DNA from: Sarcocystis neurona
Taxonomy: Eukaryota > Apicomplexa > Conoidasida > Eucoccidiorida > Sarcocystidae
Direction of reading: 5' to 3'
Assembly (NCBI GenBank): GCA_000727475.1
Contig: KL647289.1
Span: 8,850,611-8,914,610, forward strand
Length of the DNA stretch: 64,000 nt
Below are positions 1-9,426 of the stretch, piece by piece. The notes beneath the pieces were generated by a model that had not been told where the DNA came from, ran no database searches, and saw only the letters and a program-made list of their open reading frames with translations. A program made the position numbers and the translations under genes. Every line of letters starts with the position of its first letter. Position 1 is the stretch's first letter.

Positions 1-68
<68 letters not shown>

Positions 69-245
69 GACGAGAGGAGGAGACAGAGAGAGAGGAGGGA
101 GACAGAGAGAGAGAGAGGGAGAGGAAGCAAAAGAGCGGGAGAGAAGAAGAGGACGATAGGGAGAAAGGGAGAGACAGAGAGAGAGGGAATGAGGAGGGAA
201 GAGAAAGAGAAAGGGAGAGAGATCGAAGAGACAGAGGGGGCGGGG
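1..245. repeat. GA dinucleotide tract and GA-rich purine stretch
   Basis: Positions 1-65 are an uninterrupted GA dinucleotide run at the window edge. It decays into a strand-asymmetric purine-rich stretch (GAGAGG, GGGAGA) up to about 245. No coding signal is visible. The true length of the array is unknown because it starts at the window border. Confidence 0.95.
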
Positions 246-3107
246 CTCCTTTTTGTACGAAGTTGTTCGTGACTACCACATTACGTCTACATATATGTAT
301 GCGTGGACATTGCTAGAGAGACAAGGAGAGAGAAGACAGATTTCCACTTTGCCAGTCATCTTCCCCACCTTTATGCGTATACACATGTAGAGTAAAGAGA
401 GAGCAGCAAGCAGAGGCCGTAGAAGGTGGGGTGGGTGTTCAAACACAAATAGGGACACACACATGTACGTCTATGTGTGAGGGTGGCTGCGCTGCTTTGC
501 GGCCCCCGCGTCGCAGAGACAGCGACAGCGATAGAGAGAGCGACACAGAGAGGAAGTGCGTCTCTTTCTCTCTTTCTCTCTTTCTGCGTGCGTCGCTGTT
601 TATTATAATATTAGCAACGGGTGAGGTGCTGCTGAGGAAGAGAGCGAGGGGGGTGTCCCCCCTAGAGGAAGAGCGGCACGGGAGAAAGAAGGCGAGAATG
701 TGGCTGCGTACATGTATCCCCACGAGCTGCGAGGAAGTGAGAGAATCCACTTGCTGCGTCCTACGCAGACGCTTTTGTATTAACAGCGCGGAGGGTCCTG
801 CTGGAGACGGCGATACAGTCGCTACTTGTCTGTGCGAGAAGGAGAAGTCCTTGGCTGCCGGGGGAGATAGACAAAGAAGAAGAGGCAGCAGCAGCGTGCC
901 GGGGAGTGTGTGACGAGTGCCCGTAGTAGTGGTGCTGCTGCCAGGCTCCTCTGCGCAAAGTCGTCTGTGTACATGGAGAGAGGTTCACGAAGGCGAGGGG
1001 GCAGAGAAATACGCCAGGACGCGTACGAGCAGCTGTAAACCTGCTGCTCGTACGCGTGTATATATATGTGTGAATCGCCGTTCTTCTTCAGTGTGTCCAG
1101 GGGACTCTCTCTACACACACACGTCTATGCGCATGTATAAGTTTCTCGTTTCTTCTCTTCTTCTCCACACACACACACACATATATGTGTGGATGTCTGT
1201 ACAAAGCGTCTGCTGTCCCTCCATCCCTCTCTCTCATCTATTGTGTGTGTAGACGTATGAATTGATGTCTCTGTCTGTCTCTGCTAATGCGTACGTATAT
1301 CTGCTGTATAGGAGCGTGTCTGCGTCTCTCTTCCTGTCTCTCTCTCTCTCTCGCTTGCGCCGTCTCTGTCTCTTCCTGTCTCTCTCTACGTGTGTGTGTA
1401 TGTGCGTGCAGCTGCATGTGTGAGTTCCTCCTTTTCTCTCTTTTTATATGTGTATGTGTGTGTGGATCTGTACACAATTAATTCTCTCTCTCGAAGCTCC
1501 TTCTTTTTCTTCAGTGATTGTGCCCGTCTGTGTCCACGTGTGAATCTCCGTTTTTCCCTCGCGTTCGATACCTGTGTGACTCTCCTTGTCCGTGTCTACT
1601 TCTTCCCATATATGTGGACCTCCCCCCCCCCCCCTACACGTCCTTCCTTCTCTCTCGATAAATAAATATATGCACGGATGAGGTTCTCCTCCTTTTCCAC
1701 CCTCTCCCTCTCTCCCACGCTCTCTTCATATATTTGGTATATATGTGGCCATCCCCTTCGCGTTCTCTCTCTGTCTTTACAGATATATATGTCTGGACTT
1801 GCACACAAGTCTCGCCCTTTTTCGTCTTCTCTCTCCGTCGCTCACTCTCTTCATATATGTGCACCCCCCCTTCTCTCTCTCTTCTATACGCATGCACATG
1901 TATGTGCATATATGTACAACGTGCCCTGCCGTTTTCTTTCGGTCTCTCTGCCTCGGTCTCTCTGCCTCCCTTTATATTCTGTAGGTATGTGGATCCCTCT
2001 GCTAAGCTGTCTCTCTATATATACATATCTATATATATTTTGCAATGAAATGTCAATGGAGTAGTACGTAAGAACGTCGGGACGGGTCCACCGAACAGAG
2101 GATCTATCTTTCTCTTGTGAATGTAAGAGTGAGAGGGGTGAATTTTGTACGTGTCTACGCTTCTTCGGTCTGTGTGTATACATACGCTCCTGTGTCTACA
2201 TACGTGTGTGCGTGTCTACATACGTGTGTGTGCGTGTCTACGCAGGCGTGTGTCTACATGCGTACACGTATTTCTCTGCTGCGTCTGTGCGTCGTGTCTA
2301 CTTCTTGAACAAGAGAACGGTGTCAACTTCCCCTCGCGCGCTCTGTCTGTGTCTACTTCTTCGACTAGCCACGTGTCCCGAAAAACGCCTGCGCGTGTGC
2401 TTCGCTCTTCACGTCTGCGGCTGCTGCGGCACGTTCCTCTGCGCCGCCTTCTGCTGCCCGGGTCACCACCTCCTTCATCGATAACGCTTCGCGATATTCG
2501 TCCGCCTGTGGAAGCGTTTCTCCTGTCTTTCTTTCTCTGTCCCTCTGTCTTTACGGAAAATGCGTACATAGATCTGCATGGATGTGTGCGTCTCACTTTT
2601 CCCCAAATATATACATGCGGCTACCTATCAATACGCAGGAATTATTGTCTTTTCTTTTCCTTTCCCTTACCCTCCCTCGTCATAAGTGTGTACGAATGGA
2701 TCTGTAGAAATTCCTATCTCTCTCTCTATGTCGCTGGGTACATCTCTCCCTCTCTTCATAAGTACCTACGTACGTGTACATATGAATCCCTCTCTCTATA
2801 TATGTGTATATATGTATATCGTTATCTCTGTAATAAACACTTTCTTCTCCACTTTTCTGTGCTGCCTTTCTTTTGTCTCTCTCTTTCTCTTTCTCGTTCT
2901 TGTTGTACGCAGGGGTACATATAAATCTCCCTCTCTCTGTTTTTCTCTTCATATGTGCATCTATGTAACCTTCCCCTCTGTAGCAGACATTTGTCTCTCC
3001 ACTACTCTGTGCTGCCTTTTTTCGCTCTTCCCCTCGTCCTCTGTCTCTGTCTTCCCTTCTTCTCTGTATGCACTTTTTATGGGGGTGTGGTGTTGCACTG
3101 CGTCGCA
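246..3107. other. repeat-rich non-coding stretch
   Basis: This stretch is dominated by CT/GA-rich and TATATG/CATATA microsatellite-like sequence, with a 13-base C run at 1622-1634. Short direct repeats carrying GTGTCTACATACG occur around 2150-2260. Many open frames exist on both strands, but they are low-complexity (Leu/Ser/Cys/Val-Tyr strings) and overlap one another, so I call none of them a gene. Small exons of the gene suggested at 3108-3503 could be hidden here. Confidence 0.6.
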
Positions 3108-3503
3108 GCTGCAGCAGACCTGCGACTCTACGAAGAACTTGGAGTTTCTCCGCATGCGCCCGGCTGGGAGGTTGTGCAGGGCTACGAGGTGCATGCGCAG
3201 GAGGAGGCAGCAGCAGCCGCAGGGGAGGAAGAGGGCAGCAGCAGCGGCGGCAGGCCGTCGCTCGAAGACCGCTGGCTGCAGGTCTACGGCAAGCAAGTGA
3301 ACAGAGACTTCCTTGCTTTGTGCGGCCGCTTTCTGCAGCAGCAGCAGCAACCCCGCAGCTGGGTAAAACGCTGGCTCGCGGCTGCTGTGCCCAAGCGGAT
3401 GCGCTCCTGGCTGCAGTCCGCTGCTGCTGCCGCCCCCCCCCTCCCTGCACGTGGCTGCCGACGCAACAGCAGCAGCAACTCCAGAAGACGATACCTGGGG
3501 CAG
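3108..3503 (+). CDS. orphan exon, unknown protein (partial)
   Basis: I do not recognise this protein. The frame opens after an AG at about 3107 and runs to a possible GT donor at 3504 in phase 0. It begins DLRLYEELGVSPHAPGWEVV, then has a Gln/Glu/Ala/Gly/Ser low-complexity insert. A well-mixed segment follows containing SLEDRWLQVYGKQVNRDFLA, then a basic, Trp-containing part (WVKRWL, KRMRSWL). The mixed composition outside the triplet-repeat parts suggests coding sequence. The start resembles the first helix of a J domain, but there is no HPD motif, so I do not call DnaJ. It may belong to the same gene as the terminal exon at 7532-7721. The splice phases do not join directly, so another exon or a different donor would be needed. 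Confidence 0.35.
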
Positions 3504-4390
3504 GTCAGCTGCTGCCGTGTTCCTACACTGGAGACACATCGAGAAAAGAAGAAAAGCCCCAGCAGAAACCAGAAGGGAAGAGAGATGTGGTGGACGCAAG
3601 TACATGTCTGGGCAGCGCCTTGAGTCGATGCACATATACATAGATGTATAGACAGAAGGGGAGACTGAGACAGAGAAGGACAGAGAAACAGAAGGGAGAG
3701 CGCTAATACGTTCCTATCCGTATGTGCGCAGACCACGCATGTATGTGCGCACTTTCACACACCTCGATTTGTATAAGAAGAGAGCGGTAGAGAGGAAGTC
3801 GAAGACTCTGGATGTGTGTCTATCTATATGTATACCGCCTATGTCTGCGCAGACTCGGACATATGTGTGTGTGTATGCGCAGAGAGGAAGAGGCGTCGTT
3901 GCAAGGAGAGAACTGCAGCATACATTCGGCTTCCTAGAGCCACACATGTTCGTATACGTGTAGGTCTCTGCCAAGACATATATAGAGGTGTATATTGCAG
4001 AGAGAGATGTACGCTTCTCCGTGCGTGGGTGTGGCGGTGGTGGTGGTGGCTTCGCGACTGACGGCCTGTCCTCTGCCTACAGGAGGGGGACTTGTGAAGA
4101 ATTACTGGGAGAAAGAAGGAGAGTTGATTTTTTCTTGCATTTGGTGGCACATGTCTAGGGAGAGGAGAGACTGCGTTGTTGAGCGACTTCTTTGACAAGT
4201 TCTGCTTCTTCCTCTTTTTTCTTCTCCATGTCTCTCTGTGTGTATATATACACGTGGAGCTGTGTGGATTGATGCCAGTGTTATGTATAGAGCATCTATA
4301 TACAGGAAGATAGGCGGGTGTGTGTAGATATACGTGTACATCGACAACGGAGATCGAAGCAGAGAAACGGCCCCAAATGGGGACACAGAG
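3504..4390. other. non-coding or intronic stretch
   Basis: Mixed sequence with CA/TG and GA microsatellite patches. There is no convincing exon. It may be intronic if the 3108-3503 and 7532-7721 exons belong together. Confidence 0.45.
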
Positions 4391-4935
4391 GGAGGGCACC
4401 CTCTGCTTTTGTCGACAGTCACACAAAAAAGTTAATTTCTATTCAAATGCGCCTTTCCCTCTTTCTCTACATGCAAATATGTATGTATAGGTATATATAT
4501 ATATATATGTGAACAGAGAAGGAGATAGAGGACCCTCTGTGTTTGCCGACAAGGTCACAAAAAAGTAAATTCTCATTTACCCACGCGAATCTCTCCCTCT
4601 CCCTACACACACACACATACGTATATAGCTATAGATATATACGCATATATATATATATATGGAGAGAGAGAGAGAGGGAAAGCGAGAGACAGAAGTGGTT
4701 CTTTGCGTTTGTCGACAGGACGAGAAAAAAGATAAACCTCAGTGAATTTCGCATTTCCCCCTCTCGCCGTCTTTATACACATATATACGTGTAGGTGGGT
4801 CGTGCGTATATATATACGTATATATATGGATAGATAGATACAGATAGAGAAGAAAAGAGAGGTAGAAAGAGAGGCGATCCTCTGCATTTGTCGACAAGAC
4901 TACAGCAAAGTAAGTCGTTGCTGAATTGCGTGTTC
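4391..4935. repeat. diverged tandem repeat, four units of about 134-179 bp
   Basis: Four units share a core reading roughly CCTCTGCNTTTGTCGACA, then an A-rich block (ACAAAAAAGT-like), then an ATTT-containing segment and a pyrimidine block. A TATATA/CATATA microsatellite and a GA-rich block lead into the next unit. The GTCGAC hexamers, or their variant GCCGAC, lie at 4411, 4545, 4711 and 4890. The spacing is therefore 134, 166 and 179 bp. The length differences sit mostly in the microsatellite parts. Confidence 0.85.
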
Positions 4936-5753
4936 CTCTCTTTTTCTCTTTATACACATGTATGCGTGACAAATACGTACGTATAAACGTATACAAATAT
5001 ACACGTATAGACGTATACAAAGATGTACGTGTAGCTGTACGTGTGCATGTCCACACGCATGGATGTATAGGGATAGAGAAGTTCCGATACATAAATCGAG
5101 TATCGATGAAGAGAGGGGCGGGTGTATCAGTATGGGCGTCTATATGCCCAACATATACGGACCTTCCCTTTTTCTGTTCGTTCTTCCATCGCGATGCAGA
5201 CGCCCACACACTGGCAGACAAAACGTACAACGTTTCCTTTTTTGTACGCGAAGATGTCCCCGTCTCTATTCTTTCTCTCCGCCTCTCCCTTCTCTCTCTC
5301 CATAGTCCAAATACAGAAGATAAGCTTATACTGACACATAAATGTGTATACATACGTCTATATTATGTGTGGAGAGATATCGAGCAAGAGAGAGACAAAC
5401 AGGTGTATTTATTATGTGTGTGTGTGTGTGTGCGTCAGCAAATCTACCGATATATATATGAAGCAACTGGAAGAAGACTACGGAGCTGCACACACACAGA
5501 CACATACTCACATATGCAGGGCGGCAGTAGCTGCAGGTCTCCGCTTGCGAAAGGAGGTGCCTGTACGTTCTCGTGGAAGATCGACGCTTAGCAGCTGCCG
5601 GCAGCATGCACGTCACTTCATCCCTCTCAGCTGCGTCATTCTTTCGCTGTGTGTATACGTGCATGCAAAGATATACACATACATATATGTGGAAGTAGAC
5701 GTTTTTGTGCCTGCATATGCAGACATGCGTATATACATGTCTGGAGAATATAC
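4936..5753. other. non-coding stretch
   Basis: TA/CG-mixed microsatellite sequence (ACGTATA and CATATA patches, a TG run near 5414). No gene is supported. Confidence 0.5.
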
Positions 5754-6105
5754 AGTAGTAGTCGTAGTATCTTACCAGTAGCATAACAGGAGTATATTAA
5801 TAGTAGTAATAGTAATAGTAGTTCTTACGTAGGAGTAGTAGTAGTCGTGATAGTAGACGTAGTAGTAGTAGTAGTAATAGTAGTCAAAATAGCATCAGTA
5901 GTAGCACTAATAGTAATAGTAGTAATGGTGCCAGTAATAGTGGTAGCCGTAGTCGTCATAGTAGTAATAGTAGTAGTAGTAGTGATAGTCCCAGTAGGAC
6001 CAGCAGTGGTAGCAGTAGGTGGGAGTAGTAGCGCTCCTAGTAGTGCTCCTAGGAGTAGCAGCACCACTACTAGCAACAGTAGTAGTAGTAGTAGTAGTCG
6101 TAGTG
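5754..6105. repeat. imperfect AGT/TAG trinucleotide array
   Basis: About 350 bp of imperfect GTA/TAG triplets interrupted by point changes (AAT, CGT, CCA, CAG, CTC). The regular triplet register keeps long frames open by chance (poly-Val/Ser on plus, poly-Thr on minus). This differs from the CAG/CTG triplets that dominate the rest of the window. Confidence 0.95.
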
Positions 6106-6489
6106 GCTCGAATGATGGAAGGGAGAACAGAGTCGTTCACAAGTACTGCTGCTGCTGCTGCTTTGAGTCTGCATGCAGTGCGTAGAGCGACTGCTCGTGT
6201 TGCGTGAGGCTCTTTCCTTTCGTCACGTCCCTGCTGCCGCCGTGTTCTTCTGCTGTTGCACCGCCCCGTGTGGCTTTTTTCGTGTGACTCCTGCGCTTCT
6301 CCTGCTGCTGATGCTCGTGCTTCTCCCGCTTCGCGCCGGTGAACTACGCGCCAGTGCTGCTGCTTCTCTCCTGCTACTGCTGCGCGTAGCTGCTACTGCC
6401 ACTCCTACTGCTGCTGCTGCACACTGGAGGCGCTCGCTCCTACTCTTCTGCTTCTCCTTCTTCTACCACTGCTGCTCCTCTGCTGCCCT
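6106..6489. other. CTG-rich stretch
   Basis: CTG/TGC-rich sequence that leads into the adjacent minisatellite. All open frames are Leu/Cys or Gln/Ala low complexity. No gene is called. Confidence 0.5.
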
Positions 6490-6962
6490 GCTGCGATGAC
6501 AGATTGCCGCTCCTCTCTTCTGCTCCTGCCACAGCTCGTCCGCTACTGCTTGTTCTTCTCCTGATGCTCCTGCTGTTCCTGCTGCTTGTTCTTCTCCTGC
6601 TGCTCCTGCTGTTCCTGCTGCTTGTTCTTCTCCTGCTGCTCCTGCTGCTTGTTCTTCTCCTGCTGTTCCTACTGCTTGCTCTTCTGCTTCTGCGCCTGCT
6701 GCTTGCTCTTCTGCTTCTGCTCCTGCTGCTTGCTCTTCTGCTTCTGCTCCTGCCGCTTGCTCTTCTGTTTCGGCTCGTGCTGCTTGCTCCTCTCCTGCAG
6801 CTCCTGCCGCTTGCTCTTCTCGTCGTGCTCCTGCTTGCTCTTCTCCTGCGGCTGCTTGCTCTTCTGCTCCTGTTGTTGCCAGCTCACTTTCCTCTTTTCC
6901 TTTTGCTGCTGCTGCGAGCACTTCTTCTGGCGGTACTCTTGCACTCGCTTCTCCTGCTGTCC
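6490..6962. repeat. CTG-type minisatellite with 27/36-nt units
   Basis: A first block repeats a 36-nt unit built from CTTGTTCTTCTCCTGCTGCT plus extra CTG triplets. A second block repeats a 27-nt unit containing TGCTTGCTCTTCTGCTTCTG. All unit lengths are multiples of 9, so several frames stay open on both strands. The plus strand gives Leu- and Cys/Ser-rich strings; the minus strand gives a Glu-Glu-Gln-Ala-Ala-Gly repeat. No flanking splice site or unique sequence proves that any frame is translated. Confidence 0.9.
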
Positions 6963-7531
6963 CTGCCGTGGCTGCAGAAATGTTAAACTCCAACGTTGTC
7001 AACTCAGCTGAGGCGATGCAAGCAAAAAGAATAGTTTCTTATGGGAAGAGAAAGATTGCTGCCTTTGCATCTGCTAATTTTGCTGCCTCTCTGCTTCTGC
7101 CGATTCTCGAGCGCCCCTGCTGCCACCTGTCTCCCTGCTGTGTCCCGCCACGCCGGCTGCTGCGTTTGCTGCTCCTGCTCTTCTGCTGCTGTTTCGTCTA
7201 CTTTGGGCTTCCACTGTCTCTGCGACTCCTCGAACACCTGCTGCTGCCGCTTCTTTCTCTGCTGCTGCTGCTGCTGCCGCATGTGCAGCTGCTGCCTCCT
7301 CCCCGTGCATGGCTGCTGCTGTCTTTGTTGCACCTGTCACACACACGCACACACGTGTATCGGCTACAGCCGCAGCTCCTCTGCTGCTGCCACACGTTCT
7401 GGGCTGCTGATGCTGCCTCTGCGACTGCTGCGCTCCTTTTGTTGCGGCGCTCACACACAGTTTCAGCAGCTGTTCACCGCAGGCGATGCGGCTCGTCTTC
7501 AGCTGCTGCCGGTGCTGCTTTGCTGCTGCAG
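6963..7531. other. CTG-rich stretch upstream of a terminal exon
   Basis: CTGCTG-rich and pyrimidine-rich sequence ending in a good acceptor context (repeated CTGCTG, then CAG at 7529-7531). It is probably intronic to the exon that follows. Confidence 0.5.
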
Positions 7532-7721
7532 CGAACTGCCTAGCGAGAGAGACCCGACGTACATAAGTCAAGTCGAAGAGGCTCCGCGGGGAGTGAAGGA
7601 GATAATGATGGGACTGGGCGACCGCAGCGGCCTCTTCAAAGACGTCCTTGCTATGGAAGGGTCGTATGCAGCAGCAGCAGGAGCAGGCAGCAGCAGGTTC
7701 CGCTCCTTGTTTCGACGGTAA
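7532..7721 (+). CDS. terminal exon of an unrecognised gene
   Basis: After the CAG acceptor at 7529-7531 the frame reads ELPSERDPTYISQVEEAPRG and continues through VKEIMMGLGDRSGLFKDVLA. A short Ala/Gly/Ser patch encoded by GCA/GGA/AGC triplets follows, then FRSLFRR and a TAA stop at 7719-7721. The composition is that of an ordinary soluble C-terminus, unlike the surrounding triplet repeats. One leading base before the first full codon implies a phase-2 intron upstream. I do not recognise the family. It could be the 3' end of the gene with the exon-like frame at 3108-3503. Confidence 0.45.
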
Positions 7722-8538
7722 AGCCACTGGGATATTGCTTCTGGCCACGTGTTCCTGCTGCGCTGCTCTGCTGCCCGTCCGCTCGGCTGCATGCAGCTAA
7801 TCATGTGCACTAGCGAGAGAACTCTGGATCTGAGCAGCCACTAGCGAGCTTGACATATGCTACGCCAGAGTTTTGATTCTCGTTCGCCCCGATATTCCTA
7901 GCTAGCTACACGACTCTCTGTTTCTGCATGCGGACTGGCGCCTCTTTAACGGCTCCACTGCCGACGCAGAAACACGTATACACAGACATATATATATGTA
8001 CGTATGAAGTGGCGCTGTTTACGCAAGTTCCTAAGATTATGTATGGATAGAGGCGGGACTATTCATACAGAGATGTACTGGGGTACCCATGCTTAACTAC
8101 ATATATATATATGTATGGGTAGGCATGGCTGTGCAAAGGAGAGCACAGAGATTGAACACTGCCAGTTCTTCCTCCCTCTTTGCTGCCTGCTTTTGACTGA
8201 CTGCCCCTGCTGCTCTGCAGGTTCATCGATCTATATGTGTCTATACATATCTATACATACAAATACCTACGAATATATCCAGAATATAGACGCACAAATG
8301 TTTTACCCGCTATACACGATATATACATATATTCGTATGTATGCTTACATATATATATATATATGAAAGGACGTAGCGGTGGACGTTCAATTAATATGTG
8401 AGACAGATATTCTGTCTCTTGCCAGTGCCAGCAGCTACTCTTTGCCGCCGGGCTCTACACAAGTGCTTCTCAGGGCTGCATCACTCTCACCTACCTATAT
8501 GTATGGATGGATATATTGAGTCAATGTAGTTATATATA
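7722..8538. other. non-coding stretch
   Basis: Downstream flank of the 7532-7721 exon. It contains scattered TATATA/ACATAT patches (for example near 8100 and 8350) and no convincing exon. Confidence 0.5.
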
Positions 8539-9426
8539 GGCAACAAGGTTTTCTAGCTCTGTGTATAAACGCACGTAGAACAAATATATGCGTAGGCAAA
8601 ACGGCCGTCTAACTATCCATACACATACGCCTATACATAGATAGATAGACAGATGGGTACATACATACGTACATAGGTACATACATAGATACATACATAG
8701 ATAGACAGATAGATACATACATACGTACATAGATACATACATACACAGATATATAGATACATACATACATACGTATATATATGCGTATATCGGACACATA
8801 TGTGTACACAGGCAGTACGGCCTTCTACCAGCATGTAGCGAATACATGTGTGAATCAAAGCAACACAGCCTTCTAGCTATCTACACATGTATATAAATAT
8901 GCGTATATCGAACAGGCATATGTAAATATGAATGATGGCCTTCTAATCGTACATGTATATGTGTATGCATACAAATGTATAAGCACATACATAGAATAAC
9001 TCTATGCAAAGGAAGCAGGGCTTTCTAACTCATATATCTGCACAGAGAGAACACATATACGTGTAGGCAGCGCGGCATCCTACATCTGTGTATTCACATA
9101 CATAGAACACCTATGTATATACAGGTTACGCGGCCTTCAAACTACATACATATATGCATGTCTTGCGAACTCGTCCTTCTAAGTATATATACACATATAT
9201 AGACAAGGGTAGTACATGCGTGTATCGCGCAGGTACATTGACAGCACGTCCTTTGATTCTGTACAAATATATATATATATGTGTATGTATATATATGTAT
9301 GTATATATTTGTGTGTATAAATACATGAATAGGGAAGACATATGTATTGACAACACGGCTTACTAGCTACCTACTTATATACATCCATCGCACAGGAATA
9401 TGTACAGGCAGCACGGCCTTCTAACG
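8539..9426. repeat. irregularly spaced 20-bp element, about 12 degenerate copies
   Basis: A degenerate element close to GGCAGCACGGCCTTCTAACT recurs at about 8539, 8595, 8811, 8859, 8930, 9011, 9066, 9124, 9163, 9240, 9349 and 9407. The spacers are AT-rich, contain ATATATGTGTAT-like microsatellite sequence and vary from about 39 to 216 bp. The best-conserved part is the CGGCCTTCTA core. All copies lie in the same orientation. Confidence 0.85.
8636..8780. repeat. CATA/GATA tetranucleotide microsatellite
   Basis: A run of ACATACATAGATAGATAC-type tetranucleotides. It fills the longest gap between copies of the surrounding 20-bp element (between 8614 and 8811). Confidence 0.95.

Noticed and set aside
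1238..2183. Overlapping frames of 60-130 codons on both strands
   Set aside because: They consist of Leu/Ser/Cys/Tyr or Arg/Glu strings produced by CT/GA and TATATG repeats.
3114..3200. J domain (DnaJ) start at DLRLYEELGVSPHA
   Set aside because: Only the first helix resembles a J domain; the HPD motif and following helices are absent.
2680..3641. Two minus-strand frames of more than 220 codons
   Set aside because: They are low-complexity complements of pyrimidine-rich and CAG-rich sequence and overlap the better plus-strand exon at 3108-3503.
8539..9426. CRISPR-like layout of short repeats with spacers
   Set aside because: Repeats are degenerate, spacing varies from 39 to 216 bp, spacers are microsatellite-like, there are no cas genes and the sequence is eukaryotic.
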